The notes under the pieces are model-generated. The model ran no database searches and had not been told where the DNA came from. It saw only the letters and a program-made list of their open reading frames with translations. Below, piece by piece: positions 26,601 through 40,858 of a DNA stretch of 64,000 nt; the first letter of the stretch is position 1, and the number at the start of each line of letters is the position of its first letter. Made by a program: the position numbers and the translations under genes. This DNA is from Luscinia megarhynchos (taxonomy: Eukaryota; Chordata; Aves; Passeriformes; Turdidae). The stretch is from positions 32,547,942 to 32,611,941 of the forward strand of contig CM067592.1 of assembly GCA_034336665.1 (NCBI GenBank). Reading direction: 5' to 3'.

Positions 26601-26720
26601 GTAAAAGCCAGCCAGCCAGCCAGGAAAAGTGAACATGGGGAGCTCCACAAGCTGAAGAAGTTGAACTTAGAACAGTTCTCTGCCTTACACACACAAGCCT
26701 CCATTGAGGCAAATTGAAAC
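23660..26720 (-). mobile_element. Long degenerate CR1 LINE, minus strand
   Basis: The 3' tail (cacagaatggtttggattgg, as read on the + strand) is at 23660. On the minus strand the frames read, from 5' to 3', LNLILTSEEELEWNVKLKGS and RRASFGLFRDLLGDWIKAL (endonuclease end), then FNIFISVVDGRIEWTPSK, RPEKWASVNLMKFNKTKCKV and VDEKLSMTWQCALAAQM (reverse transcriptase), then the C-terminal RVVRHWNGLSRKAV region. The frame is broken many times. The part above about 25900 is assigned by its resemblance to CR1 5' sequence and is less certain. About 3 kb long; an old inactive copy. Confidence 0.85.
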
Positions 26721-29700
26721 AGTTGAAAAGCCTCCATTTGTTAAGGTATTTTTAATGTCTCTGGCTCTCCCTCCCATGAATTCTCTATGCTTAAAAGTGT
26801 AGGTCATTCTTTTTAAGCAGAGGCACTTGATAGTGACTATGTGTTCTGCACTAAGGTAGCTGCTTCCCTGTAGCTCATGGAAACTGGAGTGCCTTTGGGA
26901 TCTTCACCTTTCTGTCAAAGCTGAGTGAAACTAGCCAATGAATAAAACAGAAGAATATGTCATCACTGGAAGAGGCAAGTATCCTGTCATGTTTTGTAAG
27001 GAAATCATACCAGACTTTTAAAACAAAGAGGGACAACTGAGATACTGGTAAATCTGTTTCTGTTGATCCCCTGTTGTTTTGACTGCAACAGACGTCATAC
27101 ATTCTGGATATTTTTTCATTACACTTTGGAAGACTGAGGTAATTGTCTGAAATCAGCAATTACCATTCCACAGGATACATTTTATCTCTTTTTTTCCCTA
27201 CAGCAATACAATGAATTTGAACTTCTGTACCATCTCCCTAGGCCTTTTGTTCGTGAAGAAGTACTGCACAAATTATAACCATCTGAGTGTTGTTTTAATC
27301 TTTCGTTGACACTAATGGATTTATCTTGCTTTTAGTTCTCTTTATGCAATCTCTGAAAGCAACAGTCCAGCAAGTAAGACATAAAGTCACTCTTTTAGGC
27401 TCACTCTTCATGCATCTACTTCATCTCCCAGTGTGAGGCCCACTGAGATTTTGCAATCACTGAGGGCAAGAGCAGAAGACACTGTTCAGCCTGTGGAATA
27501 AACTAGCTTGGTTAACTCAGGCTGCACTACAAAATTGAGGGAATACAGACTCCAGTAGGAGTAATGCAAACCAGTTAAAAGGAACAAAGAACTGTAGACC
27601 TGACAGAAACAAGACAAAGGACCGTGTCAGGAAGAAAACTCTTTCCCTTTTGTATTCTCTTCCTGACCTATTTGCAACTACAAGATGATCATCATTCAGG
27701 CAGCACAGCTGTACTGTCTGTGGTTTTGATCTGAGGGCTTTAGAGTGCTCTATCATTGAAGTCTTCTGCCTGAACTTTCCCCAGTTGTCCTCCTGACAAA
27801 GGCACTGAAGGTAAAGTGAATAGATTGTTCTTTGCAGCTGCTCAGGGAGCATTTTCTCCTCCTTTCTGTGAATCCTATGATTCCCAGTATTGCCCTTGAC
27901 CCAAATAACATCTCACAGTTAGGAGAACTCTCAGCAGTTCTTCAGCTTCAAGGACTGAACACTGTTTGCACACAGCAGAAATACCTTCCTCCAGACAGTC
28001 ATTGTCAATTACAAAAATGTGCTATGTCATTTTAAGCTAGGTGTCTCAGGAAGGAGAGATCATCATTCCTCGTGGGTTCTCAGTTATGCTACTGTGGACA
28101 GAAAGCTGAAATGCATGTTAGAGCTTGTGAGATCAGATTAAAGAAAAGTCAGCAGCAGAAGTGTTATCAGCCAAATTGTCATTGAAAGCATAGGAAAAAC
28201 ACAAACTCTCCAACAACATTTTTTCAGTATTAGAAAATAAAGGCCTTACTTTATTCTTGCCAGGATGTGCAGTTTAAATCATTCCATGGTTCTTTCCAGG
28301 CTTTTCATATACCTATACAGACAAAACCCAAAGAAATTCTCACACATTGATCTTAAATCACACAGTCCTTAGTATTCAATCTCCTACTGGTTTTGGGTCC
28401 CTACACCTTCAATGCTACTTTGGTTCTCATTCTTTGGTTCTTTCATCAATCTTTTCACAGACTAGGTGTCTCTAACCTCTCCAGGGGGTGATGTTTGGGG
28501 TAGTGTTCATTAATGTTCATTTCTGTTTTGTGTATCTTCTGCCTACTCCCATTCATAGATCTTAAGCTCACCAGGCTCCCTGTGAACAGAATCTTCTGTA
28601 CAGAAACTTGAATTCCCCTGCACCTGGGCAAAGGAGAACAAACCCATGACTAAAGTTACATTAAAAAATATTAGAAGTTGTATCATTTCCAAATCTACCT
28701 CAAACCTCTTTTGGCAGAAGCTCTGCTATTTACCATATGTTGCCCTGAAAAATGAAATCTATAGTGGTTTCCAGCAGCATTTGATTTTTATGGTTGAAAA
28801 ATGCTACCAGCCTAATAATAACACAGTTGTTCTGCTACAGTCACAGTTTCAGTGACAATACCTCCACATTAGCATGCAAAGCCAAACTTCCAAGCAACAA
28901 ATCCATGTCCAGATATTGTCTCCCAATTGGACAGAAAGGTCAATTTAATTGCACCCATCTAGTTGTGCTTAGACCTCTTTTTCTGGTGCTGAAGAAAGTT
29001 ATTGTCTTCTCAGAGTAACTCTGCCCCCAATATATGAGAAATTGAGGAGGAAGTACAGTTTAAAGTAGAAAAATTATTTTCCTATATTAATTTGACTTTC
29101 CTGGTTTTTATTTCTTTCAAATTAGCTGCATATTAACTGAGATTGAAACCAGACAGCCCCATAGGAGAAAGAGATAAGTTTATTGAGGCTCCTTCCTTTG
29201 CAGTTTCTAGCTCTGTGTAGCTTGACAAGCTTCTCAAAGACATTGAATTTTCACTCTGCTGATGACTCACTGGTGGTCCACAGATGGAAATCAGCAAGGC
29301 CTTCAGATGCAGCCAGGCTGGATGAGTTGTTCCCTGCAGCCTGCTGGCAGGCTGTGTGCTGCACTGTGGGTTCCTGTAGCTCGGAATCTTGAGCAGACGT
29401 GTGCTCTCACCCAGAGCCCTCCTGGAGGGGCAGAGACCTTCGCCATTCCTTCCCCAGGAAATGATGGGATTCACTCCATTACTTGGCATGGCAACCAGAG
29501 CACATAGTGAACAGAAGGAAACCTGTTGAATCTCAGCCTAGAAGGAAAATACATCAGAGGCATGTGGTGGGGCTGAGAAAATTCACCCCATGGGAGTGTT
29601 AAGTGGGAAGACATTCCCTACATGGGCCACGACAAAAGGCAAAGTTCCATTCAGCCCCAGCTGCTCTTTTTTGTACCTTGGGCTGGTGCAGGGGCCTAGA

Positions 29701-31868
29701 GAAACATAGAGATTTGTTTAGGCACCTGCCCTGTATTGGCAAATATAATAACTATTTACTGCACTCTTTATGATCTCTATCCCTGCCCTTGTTCTTCAAC
29801 ATTCAGCATTGAAATCAGCCCAGAGGAGGATGCTTTTGTTGCAATGAAGGCCAGCAGGGGCTTTGACTGGAGAACAGCTGCTGTAGTGCTAAGTATATAT
29901 TTGGAACAAGGACACGATGAGATGTACTGCCCTGCTTAATGTCCTTGCCTGGCTGTGCCTCGCTCTCTTCCTGCATTAAGGGTTTTATTATATCTCCTTG
30001 TCAGCAGACATAATTGCCTGCAAATGTCCGCAAGCACACCTGCTACCAGACACTTGGCTATTAAGGTAATTCCAAGAAAATGAAAGCTTCAGCAACCATG
30101 CCAGCACCAGTTATTAATCCAGATAAGCCACCTTCCATGGACTGAGGACATGACCTGTTTGTATTTCAGTCCACCTACCTCCCCTGACATTCTGGAAGAT
30201 TAGTGTTTCTCTGGGAGATCATTGTGCTCATCTCTGCCTGATTTTGTGGCAGACCTGGTGGCTAAGAGATTTTATTTTTTTTTGCCCTTTCCCAGAAATG
30301 TCTGCTCACAAGGTGTGCATGTTGGGGTTTATTACTTTAGCAGCTGTCTAGACAAACTGGTAGAGGTGTCAAAGTACCTTCATGCCTGTAACCTTCTTTC
30401 AGTAGGGCAGGAATGGTAGAGCTCACCAGGGCAGGTGAGGCAGTGGGTGCATGTACAAAGGGGCACCTCTCTGTTGGTACCCACACTTTGCACAAACCCA
30501 CTGTGCAACAGCTGAAGATGCTCTGCTTCTGCCACTTGCTCTCTGCTCCTTCCACAGTGCCTGGTGGTGCCTGCACCACCTTGCCACTCTGTGTTTAGCT
30601 GCCAAGTGATACCACAGACAGCTGGAAGTGGTTTCAGCTGGGTGCCAGCTGGGACAATCTGGCCTTGCCTGGAGGATGGCAGGGCTGGCAGTGCACCTGA
30701 AGGAGCATCGTGTGGGCATGAGCCCCTTACACTGCTTTCTTCTGAAAGTAAAACCCACACTTCTCTCAGGGGTCTGATGGTTACAAAAACACAAAAGACT
30801 TACTGAGATACTTATTAAGATGAGAAAAGGTGAAAAATCCCAGGAATATATAACGTCTCGAAGAAAGAACCTGAGTTACATCACAGCTGTTTGATTCCAG
30901 GGCTGTGGGTTTAGTTGTTGGTGAGGGTCCTTTCTGCTGCCTGAGCCTTATGAGGCAGCAAAAGCCCTGGGACCTTCTTGCTCTGAGCATCAGCTGCCTC
31001 CACTTCCTGGGGCACTATTTGTGACAGGAGTTATTTTGGATGCTGGGCAGTGTGAGGAACAGAGAGAACAGAAATGTCGAGGGAGTCAGGGCAGTAAAAA
31101 CAGGCCTGAGGACAGGGGCGATTTGGCTCCATCATGCTTGCCCCAGATCTTTTCAAGACAACACTCTGGCATGTTTTAAATAGGTTTTTAGCAGGACAGA
31201 TGATAACGGTGGGGAAAAGTTGTCCAGGAATTTTTATTTATTTTTTTTAAATTGCATATTAGCAATCATGAACCTTTAGCAATTTCTGTTTTCAGTCAGT
31301 TTCTGGTAAAAGGTTTGCTGAAAGTTGTTGTTCTGAGGGGAAAGCAAAATGAATTTTAGGGAATAAATTTTCAAAACTTTATTATATAATATAACAGAAA
31401 ATGGGTTTACTCATACTTTTGACTGAGGCACAAATGCTGAATTCTACAGCACATTAGCCTGGAACAAGCTAATGTTTCCAACATTCAAACTGATTTTTCT
31501 TCAATAGTCTTGTACTTTGTGGACTTTAGTGAAACTCTTTTAGAGTTAGTTTCAGCTAGCAGTATGTCCTAGTTCCAGAGGATCAGACTACAATCTCCTA
31601 GTCTTGAAAATCCAACTACGAAATGGGCAAGAGTTGGTTGCTGCTGTGAGAGGCAAATTCTGACCAGCAATATGGCATGGTATCAAGGCAGGCAGGCAAG
31701 AAGTACATGACAAGAGCAGGTCCAGATTTTCACAGGGAATTTGACAATTCTGGGAGTTCTTTCCCTTTTCTTCATACTAGTTAGTAACAAAGAATAGGTA
31801 ATGAATGGGGGTGAGGAGTGGGCAGTGGGAGCATTTTTTTCCCTGTTACCATACAGTGGGCTGAACCA
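26721..31868. other. Intergenic, no gene recognised
   Basis: Several overlapping ORFs of 60-126 codons on both strands (29133-29507, 30222-30806) reflect locally GC-richer sequence rather than a gene: none shows a known domain or consistent splice sites. No tRNA or clear transposon tail was found. Confidence 0.5.
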
Positions 31869-31960
31869 TTCACAGAATCACTGAATTGGTAAGGCTGGAA
31901 GGCATCACTGGTGGGCTCATTGAGTCCAACCTCCCTGCTTCCACAGTGTCCCCTAGAGGA
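31869..31960 (-). mobile_element. CR1 3'-tail fragment, minus strand
   Basis: The + strand reads cacagaatcactgaattggt followed by aaggctggaaggcatcac and tgagtccaacctcc, the reverse complement of a CR1 3' end. Only about 90 bp remain, a strongly 5'-truncated copy. Confidence 0.8.
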
Positions 31961-34014
31961 TGTTTTTCAGGGTTGTATACCTTCATTTCACAGCAAAATT
32001 AAACTGGGCTGCAGAGAGGCAGGAGGGAAAACCATCTGTTACGTGTCCTTTTAGACATAAATTATAACTGATTTTTATATCAGTTTTTCTGACAGTCTTC
32101 CCTCCTGCCCTGCTCTCTGGGTCACAGTGTCAAAGGCAAGGTCTGGTGAAGAGGCTTGTTTTCCCGTGCCAGACAGTGCCCACAAACACCCCCTCCCACC
32201 CTCTTCCTCCTCTGCCTCAGGCAGCCAGCCCAAGCCAGACCTGCCCTCTGACTCTGACACAACCCCACTGCAGGCAACCCTCCAACGCAGCAGAACCAGC
32301 ACATGCCTCTCCACATTTCTAGCAGCAATTAGTGGAAAGTTATAGGTGAGGGCCAGTATTTGCTCACCATTGCTGGTGGACAGGAAAAAGTGTTTGCAAG
32401 CAACCCAAAGGTTTGTGGGACACCTCTTGTTCATTCTAAGTTTCACTAATTGTAAAACTGTTGTTCAAACATCCTATTTGGAATGCTTTAAACTTACAGC
32501 ATGCTGGTAACTTCTCTGATTATCCTCATATTTAGCTAACAAAAAATGGTTCAGTTTGAGTTTGATGCTTCAGAGGCAATTAATGGCCAGTACTTTATCA
32601 CCCTGCCAAAACACGCCCCTTTCTCCACAAAATATATATGTTGCTCAAACCATGATGTGAAAATTTGCCTAAATAAGAGATGAAGGGATGAAAAAAACAT
32701 CTCTTCAGGGCTAAAATCTGTAGTCTAGCTCTCTGTATTCTTTGCAAGTTTCTGGCACAAATATTTATTTCTCTGAGGTATGTGTTGACAGAAAAGGAAT
32801 TCCTTATTTTAAAGGGAAATTCTGAAGCCTTTCCAGGGAAGGAAAGGTCAAACTCAGTTTTGGGATGAACATTGCTTTTCTCCTAGTCAATAAACACTCC
32901 AAATGCAACTACTTGTAAAGGAAAAAGTGATAGTGAATGTTTTTTTCAGCACCACAGGTAAGGCAGAGCAGCACTTGCGTGTGGACACATAGTAAGGCAA
33001 CTTGCCTTCGTTCTCCCAGGCAGGATTGTGGTGGATATATAATATGTTTTCATTTTCTCTCTGCTCAACCCAGTCATATAGCATCAAGGCCTATCTCCAA
33101 CCTAAATTTTAAAACATTCCATATGTGCCTCTGTGACTTGGAGCCTACACCAACTTTGGTTTTTGTAGCATGTATTTGACCTTGGTTTTTTTGTTGTTTG
33201 GTAGGCATGGACGTATCAGGACAATCATCATTCTCAGCTCCTAGGCTATCTGCAAATTTCTTTTGTTTCCAATCTAAAATTTTAAGGCTTTAGTAAGGTT
33301 AAAGTTGAATGAAAAAACCTCTCTTCTGAGCTCACACCTTCAGTGTTGGCAGGATACCTCACAAAAAACACCTTAATTCATTGGGAATATGACTTTCTGG
33401 GGCTACTGTGGGAGAAATATTAAGTAATAATGTCTATGTGCAATGCAATGCTTTGTAACTTGTGAAGATGGAAATGTTGGTTGATTGTGGGAAAATTTTA
33501 GTATTTTTGACTTTCTTTTGTTGTAATTTATTGAAGATCATTCTTTTATTTAAAATGCATCATTCACCCAGGGACAGATGGAAAAAAAAAGGAAAAAGCC
33601 TAGCTGGAAGGACAACAGACTGTGCAGCTTGGAGATTAAACAAGGTGTGAAAGTAAAGATGGCATTCAAACCATCTTGTGATAAATGTATCAGTAAAAAA
33701 ATATAATGGAACTTGATCTGGAACAGAACGACAGACACAGCTCCAGGTAGTTTGGGTTCACATTGGGCTGCAGATGAAAAATCCTTGTCTAAGAAAATTT
33801 TAAGCTCACTAAAAAACAGGCAATTTCCTTACTCTCTGTATACACAGAAGGTAGCACTGGGACATGGCAAAAGGCAAGAAGCAGTGCAGCTTGAGCACCA
33901 GTAATGATGGGCAGCACTGCAGATCATCACTCAACCCAGAGGAGGCAGATAGAATACTATTTTCAGAGTCACAGCAAGCCCAAGACCATTAAGACAAAAG
34001 ATACCAAGCAAATT
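31961..34014. other. Intergenic, no gene recognised
   Basis: AT-rich sequence downstream of the presumed SLC24A2 poly(A) site. The antisense ORF pair at 32075-32446 sits in a locally GC-rich patch and has no recognised content. Confidence 0.5.
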
Positions 34015-34032
34015 GACACACTTTTTAGTCTT

Positions 34033-34048
34033 TTTATTAGTATTTATT
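34033..34048 (-). terminator. Candidate double poly(A) signal of SLC24A2
   Basis: Two AATAAA hexamers on the minus strand lie within 16 bp. The sequence below them on the same strand contains gtgtgtc and T-rich runs, which fits a downstream GU/U-rich element. No other gene is close enough to claim the signal. The assignment is inferred from position and motif only. Confidence 0.4.
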
Positions 34049-37000
34049 GTTGTTATTGTTATTCACACTTAGACAACTCGGTTACATTAAGTGATTTATA
34101 TTAAGAACTCTGTATTAATGTGGTAAGGTGAGAAAGTGTACACACCACAGTGAAACATTCTGTAGATAGTGAAGTAGGACCTTGATAAAGGGATTATTTC
34201 CAAGAGCCTATGTACAAATAAAGGTAACTTTCATACTATATACAAACTTATATTCACAAAGAATATACTGATTCAGACATACAAGAGTATCATCTAGTGA
34301 ATAATGATCCATACACTTAAACACATGAGAAAAACAGGAATTTTCAGGGAATTGCCTGGACTTGGAAAATAAAAAATACATGACAATGTATTTTTACTTT
34401 TAAAGTTTGAAATGAGTAAAGATGGGGGACTTCAGATTTTTTCTTACAATAGGCTGAAAATGAGGGATGATAACAGTATGAAAACTACAAAGTGAAACAA
34501 ACATACTAAAAACACTTTATTACAAAAATAGCATCTGATTGTCGGTTATAACACACTACTATTTTCACATTGCAATACCATGTCTTGATCTTGCCATCTT
34601 AAGTGACAGAAATAATTTTAATTCATGTAAATCAGAGTCAGGTTTGCAAAATTAGAACTGCAACAGAGATCTTGATAATGGAAATGAACACAAAACAAAG
34701 TGAAATCCTTTGGTATTATTTAATTTTGTTAAGGGATTAAAATAAATCATTGATTTCTATTGGATAACCTGACCCTGAAAACTTTTTGAAAAACTGACAG
34801 AAGCAACTCATCTCTTATAAACTTACTAAAACATAAGGAGCTTCCTTTACTGTGATCTCAGTGGGAGAAAATATCAGAGTAGCAGAATGATTTAATTTCT
34901 CCTTTGGGCCTGACTCTGCAAGCATTTTATTCCTTCTCCTGGGGTGAACAAGGGTTGCAGGATTGAGTCCCTACTGCAAAGGTAGTGTGCAGCATTTTGT
35001 ACAGCCCCACAGGAAAACTCAAGAGTATGAGGAGCAAACTCCCCCAACTTACTCACAGCATCACTAAGGCAAAACCAGATCCTGCTTTGCTGTACATTTA
35101 TTTGTCAGTATTTGACATTATACCTTAAACAGAGACATGGAATTGATTCTTTACTTTAAAATTAATGATCCCCTTACTTAGAAACCCCATACTAGTCTTC
35201 TGGGTTTTTTATGGCTTCTTTTTGCATTAAGACAACTATGTGACATAAAATAAAAATAAAAAGAAAACAGTAAAGTGCACGATCTTTAAAAACGTGTACA
35301 AATTTCATTGTTGGGATCGGTTTTGTGTTTGATGAGTGGTGAATTTACAATAAATCTACATGAATGTACAGTTCATTTACCAATCTTGAATTACTTTTGT
35401 CCTGGGCTGTTTCACTTATGGCTCATGTAGGAAAGATATGGCCAACTACGTGTCTGGTCTACCCACACTCCAAGGGACTACATGGCTTCTGGGCTGGGGC
35501 TGACCTGTGCCTGGCTGGCTGGAGCAGGGCTCAGTGCCATGCCAGTGTGGTGACATGACTTCTGGAGGAGACACAGCTTGCATCTGCTCAGGCAGGAGCA
35601 CGGGAGGGGAAGGCTGGAGCCACTGCAGCCATCCAGGCAGACGAGTCCTGGGGTGCTGCACACGGGCACCCAACACACCCAACACCAACCACTGCAGGCA
35701 GACCTGCAGGGCAGCCTGTCCGAGCTACAGGGCTGTGAGCCTTGTGGCTGCTGTATTTGATGGGTGCACTGACCTGCAGAACTTCAGTTTGGAAGTGACT
35801 CTCCCCAGTTCCAAGGGAAACTACGGTTATCTCAATACCCATATTCCTGTAACTGATGGCAACAGACCCAAGAAGGATAATTTTAACATCAACCAGGAAT
35901 GAAACCCATGGCTGTTGAAGGACTGGAGCAGGATTCTTCTCCACAGTGTTGAGTACAAACTATCCCATTAGATCATCTCAAAATCACTTTCTGCAAGTAT
36001 TTTTACTGGTGCAAATTCTTCCATTTAACTTTCCAGAAATAGCAGAAAAAAAGAGAATCATCTGCTCAAAACCTCTTTCTCAGTTAGTTGTGTCATTGTA
36101 ATTTACGAGAGGTAAAAATGTTTCCACAAATACAAGTGAGTGTAATTTATCTCTTTGTATATAGCTCCCAGGACAATTAGGTTTGTTATGTAACTGCATT
36201 TATGAAATACGGGAACCTAAGATAAAGTCTCTGTCTTGTCCATGCTAATGGCAGAATTCTTCTGTATTTCATTGGGCCAGTTCTTAGAGAAGGGATTATT
36301 TCCTTGTTATAAATAAAGAAAGCCATCTGATACAGACTCATACTTGACTCAGAACATAAGTTATATGGACCACAAGATGCTATTTTAAAGAACTACTGCT
36401 GAAAGAATAATAATTAAAAAAAAAAATTGAATATCCCCTTTTTTTTTTTTGCAAAATAAGTAATGAAGTAAAAGACAACCAGAGAAATAATCCCTTAAAA
36501 AACACCCAAACATTATTAATATTTCTAAGCATCTATTTTTTCACAGTACTTGGATTAACTACATGTTTAACTTACCACTTTGTGGACCTTCATATCCACA
36601 CAAAACAGTACCATGAGTGACAGTGACCATAGACTACTTTAGAGCAGTATATGTGGAAATTATATGGTAGATTCATTGCCATTACAAACAAATGACACCT
36701 AGATAAGATTGCTTGTCACTCACTGTGCTTTATGCTTCATGAAGTTTATGCAGTCAGCCACTGGATACATAAGCAGAAGCATACAGACACAAGAGCCTGT
36801 CTGCACTATAAGAAAGCACTAGCTTTCAGTAAAATAGTTAATTTAAAATACATAGAGCTTTGCTGAAAGATTTTTTCCATGTCTACATTTAGTTCTTAAG
36901 GAGAGAATCTTCACCACACTTTTAATCACACTTTATAGCTTTTACCAAGTTGTGACCAGGGTGGCTTCTGCAGAGGGAAAAAGGAGAATAGTTGTACAAA

Positions 37001-39445
37001 TCCAGTGGTATTTTGTACCAATGGGCCCGCTCTCATATTTAATTCCAATGAAGTTAGTGCAGAAAACCTTTAAAATTGGCTACAATCTGAACCATGATCC
37101 TATTCAAATGCTACCAGAAATCCCTTCCAAAAACTCAAAATTGATTCCATTCAGAGATTATGGTGCCACAGAGGGTTGGTTATTCAATCTGAAGTTGCAT
37201 TCTTATCTTACTTGCTATGTTGCCAAGCTGGTGTCCTGAAAGAGCTAAGCTAGAACAGGGTCTTTATCATAATGCCAATTTTTCTATTTATTATTCATTT
37301 ATACTTCATAAGGATTATCCAGACAGCAGTGTCAATTGAGTAAGTGAGCACAGGCATGCAGGCAGGTGGAAGAGGCTTTCAACACCAACCAGCTTGCTGC
37401 AGAATTTGGGCAGTGTGAAGGACTGATCCCTAGGGAAGTGGTTCAGAACTTCGGCTGAAAAAAATAGAAACTGAACTTTGGCTTCTAGGTGTGCAATGTT
37501 GAGAAGAGTTCATGCTCTGACACTGAAATAATTATGAACAATGAGAAACACTTCATGCTGAGAAATTTGCTGAGACTGTAAAACAGGAATGTTGCAACAA
37601 GTGTGTGCATTTCTGGCAGCATTGAACCTGGACAACTCACTGACATCTAGTCACTGGGTTGGAGCAGTTTTTGACTGTTCTCTCAGCATTCCAGTTTAAG
37701 ATTGAATTCCTTCTACAGGATAAGGGACTAAGCTTCTCCCTGCATCCCACTCCTCTTTTTCTCTACCAGCCAGCAGTGCTGTTGTCTTGTAATCAAAGAG
37801 CACATCAGCATCCAACTATCCACGACAGCTCACCCCAGCAGCCGAAAGGTGCCTTGGCAAGTACAAACACTGCTCACAGACAGCCTTCACAGAAAGCACC
37901 ACACAGCTGAAATCTGCCCTATTACTTCTAGATCTGAGGTACCACTGGCACAGTTATTCAGCCATTTGAAAAATGATCTGCCCAACAGAAACAAGGCAGT
38001 GGAGCCATGAAGTGTCTTATTCTGGAGGAGAAAAAGTTATTTTTAATACCTTCCAAGATAAATATGTGATAGGGACAAAGAGACATGGGAAAGAAACGAG
38101 ACATATTTTAAGACATTTTAAGTATAGAAATGCCATTACAGGATACCAGTCCCTAATGGTACACATAAGGGTCTTCCTACGAGCTGTTGATGCCACTTAC
38201 TCTCTGCTCCCCACCCGCCCTCAGTGGGGGAAGCAGTCTCTGCTGCTGATGGCCTGAGTTCACCAGAGTGCTCTTAGGCTCTGAAGGTCAGGTAGGAGTT
38301 CTCCTATTCCAGTGTGGGAGCTGTTCCACCATGATGGCATGAAGTTGGGGGGGGAGAGGGGCGGGAAAAGTGGGAAAAAAAAAAAGTAGTTTACTAAACA
38401 GAGATTGGACTCTGGTCTGGTTTCTCCGTTTGAAATGCCAGATCAGTGAATCTGGGCATCACAGCATTTTGGAAGTGCCCTCATACACGGCCCCTCCTTT
38501 AGATCAGTGCTTTGTCTAATATGAGAAAGGATTGCCTGTTTTGAGCACTGTCATCAGAGACAAAAGCATTTGGTGACTCCTCTGGAATAGACTGTTCTGT
38601 GGAGTCGGCTCTGCATTTTGGGAGGCCCTTTCTGCTGAGGTCAGAATTTGGGCTCCAGATTTGCTTTAGGTCGCTGTCGTGTCAGTAGAGGGCACCACAG
38701 CTATGTACATACACCCACCTTTCCATCCCGTACACCTGCAGCAACAAATGTTAGAGATGGGCAGCACAATCGTTAAGACAGGGATTCTGCACCAGTGGAG
38801 GATCTTGAATACAAAGACAGGTTTTTGCTCTCAATGTGAGAAGCTTATTCTAAAAAGCACTAAGAAGTAAGAGATGTTGCTTGTTGTATGATTAAGATCA
38901 AATACTTATTCTGTATGCAGCTAGGACTTAGGACAATATACGAGTAGCAGACATTGCAACTCCTAGTATCCTTCCTTTATTTCATCAACATCTCAGTTTT
39001 TTCTTCATGATATCACATAATATTAATATTCCTAATATTAATTTTGTACTGTTTTCTCTACCATTGTTTTCTGTCAAGTCCTTACTTTCTAATCATACAC
39101 CATTACATAGAAACATATATAACAGGAAAACAGTAAAGGACAAAGGGGATGAGTGAGAAACAGAGTGTGGAGCAGAGAAAAACAGACGAGATAAAATGTG
39201 CTGAGCCTTCTGTTACACAGATGAGAATGGCATTGCCATTGTGAGCACAATACACATATAAAACAATGCTGAAACAGGTCACAGAAATGCACTGAAACTT
39301 CATGAACTCTTAATTGCACAAAAGACTTAAACAAACAAATGATGATTATCTGAAATAATTTCTTAACATTCTTTCCAGTCCTTCCATTTTTAAAAAAATC
39401 AGCCAAACTACAGAAAGATAAACACTTGTTGCTTTACCCCTTCTT

Positions 39446-39470
39446 GTTTTGTTTGTTTGTTTGTTTCTCT
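39446..39470. repeat. (GTTT)n microsatellite
   Basis: About five GTTT units in the probable SLC24A2 3'UTR, which would read (AAAC)n in the minus-strand transcript. Confidence 0.85.
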
Positions 39471-40795
39471 AGGTTTGGATCTTCTCCTTCTCTCAGTATC
39501 TCAGAAAAAGGATGTTGCAATTTCACTCCTTCCTGAGTTTCTTTAGACATGCACACTTCCAGCAATACTGAAGAATTTTCATGTAAGTTTCCTGCAGCTC
39601 CACTGTATTTAAATTGTGTTTCTCCTACCTAGTTTCAAGATTTATAACAGCAAATGTGAACTGTCCCAGCTTTATACAACAGCTGGAGATCTCTTCCAGC
39701 AATAACTATATGTAGCTGTGAAGGTCCTTACACTCCAAGTAATAGTGAAAGCCTATAAAGTATATATTCACTTAGCAATTAGGCTGCCACTTTATAACTA
39801 CTTCTATTTTCTGTATGAAATACTATGCATAAGCAAATTAGCCTTTTTATTCTGGCATGAAAAGGCAAACTCATAACAGCATCTGAAAGCCATTGGTACT
39901 GTTGATATTGCTGCATTAGAAAAAATGGTGTGTTCACATAGCTGTATGATGTCACTGCATGCTGCGTTGCTATTAGAGAAGAAAGATTATCCCCATTCTG
40001 GTCTTTGCATGAGAATGCAATGAAAATCTGCACCAGTTACAAAATGGTCAGGCATCATAGCTCCTCCAGCGCCAGAGACAGAGTTTCTGGAACCTGAAGA
40101 GTTTTGCAAGATGTAAAAAGCCACCATTAACATCCTGCCGATTGCCTTTACAGACCTGTGATGCAGATGATCAAAACACTGATGAATTCCCTGGCTTTGC
40201 TGAAATCACATCATATAAATCCACTTACATGAAGAGACATACACGCCCTTCCCTGTTTGTGACTCATCCCTTGGTGTATGCTTCCCACTCGGGAGATTCA
40301 GCAGGTTATCGGAAAAGTCCTGTACCAGGGTGTGTGGGGGGTGGCGCCTCCACAAAGTTAATATTAGCATTCCCCTTCGAAGAGGAGAGCTTTAAGAGCG
40401 AGCACACTGTGTGTCTGTGCATACTCCTACAGAGAAGGAGAAGTCTGCGGGTGTGTACCGTGGGCAGAGCAGAAGCAGGAACCTTCACTGCTGTCCTGCG
40501 TTCGTAGAGCGTCCAGTGCTGAGCAGCGAGATGTCCTGCAGCAGAGAGACCCTCGGTGCACCCGGACCCAGCCCTTCAGGTCTTACTGCACTGTCCAGCA
40601 GCAGCCATTCTTCAGCTCTGAGATCGACTCTTTGTATCCTTTTCTTTCCCTCTTTTAAAATTGAGGAAGAGGAAATTTACAGATCCATGGGTTATTCCCA
40701 CTGAAGTCTTCCACTGTGGTTTCTTTTTGCTGTTTTGTTTCGACATGTATCTTTTTATCTTTTCTTTAATAAAGATATATGTTTTGGTTTTGTTC

Positions 40796-40858
40796 TTTTT
40801 TTGTTTGTTTGTTTTTGGGGTTTTTTTGTTTGTTTGTTTTTTGTTTTTTCTTTTTTTG
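40796..40858. repeat. T/G-rich low-complexity tract next to the SLC24A2 stop
   Basis: TTTG units and T runs with one GGGG block, beginning about 20 bp downstream of the SLC24A2 stop codon on the gene's strand, where it reads as A/C-rich. It produces spurious Lys/Asn-rich ORFs. Confidence 0.9.

Noticed and set aside
26381..26737. 118-codon minus-strand ORF as a small gene
   Set aside because: It overlaps the 5' part of the long minus-strand CR1 and shows no recognised domain.
30337..30806. Cluster of overlapping ORFs on both strands
   Set aside because: Open in several frames at once because of base composition; no domain, no splice sites, no promoter.
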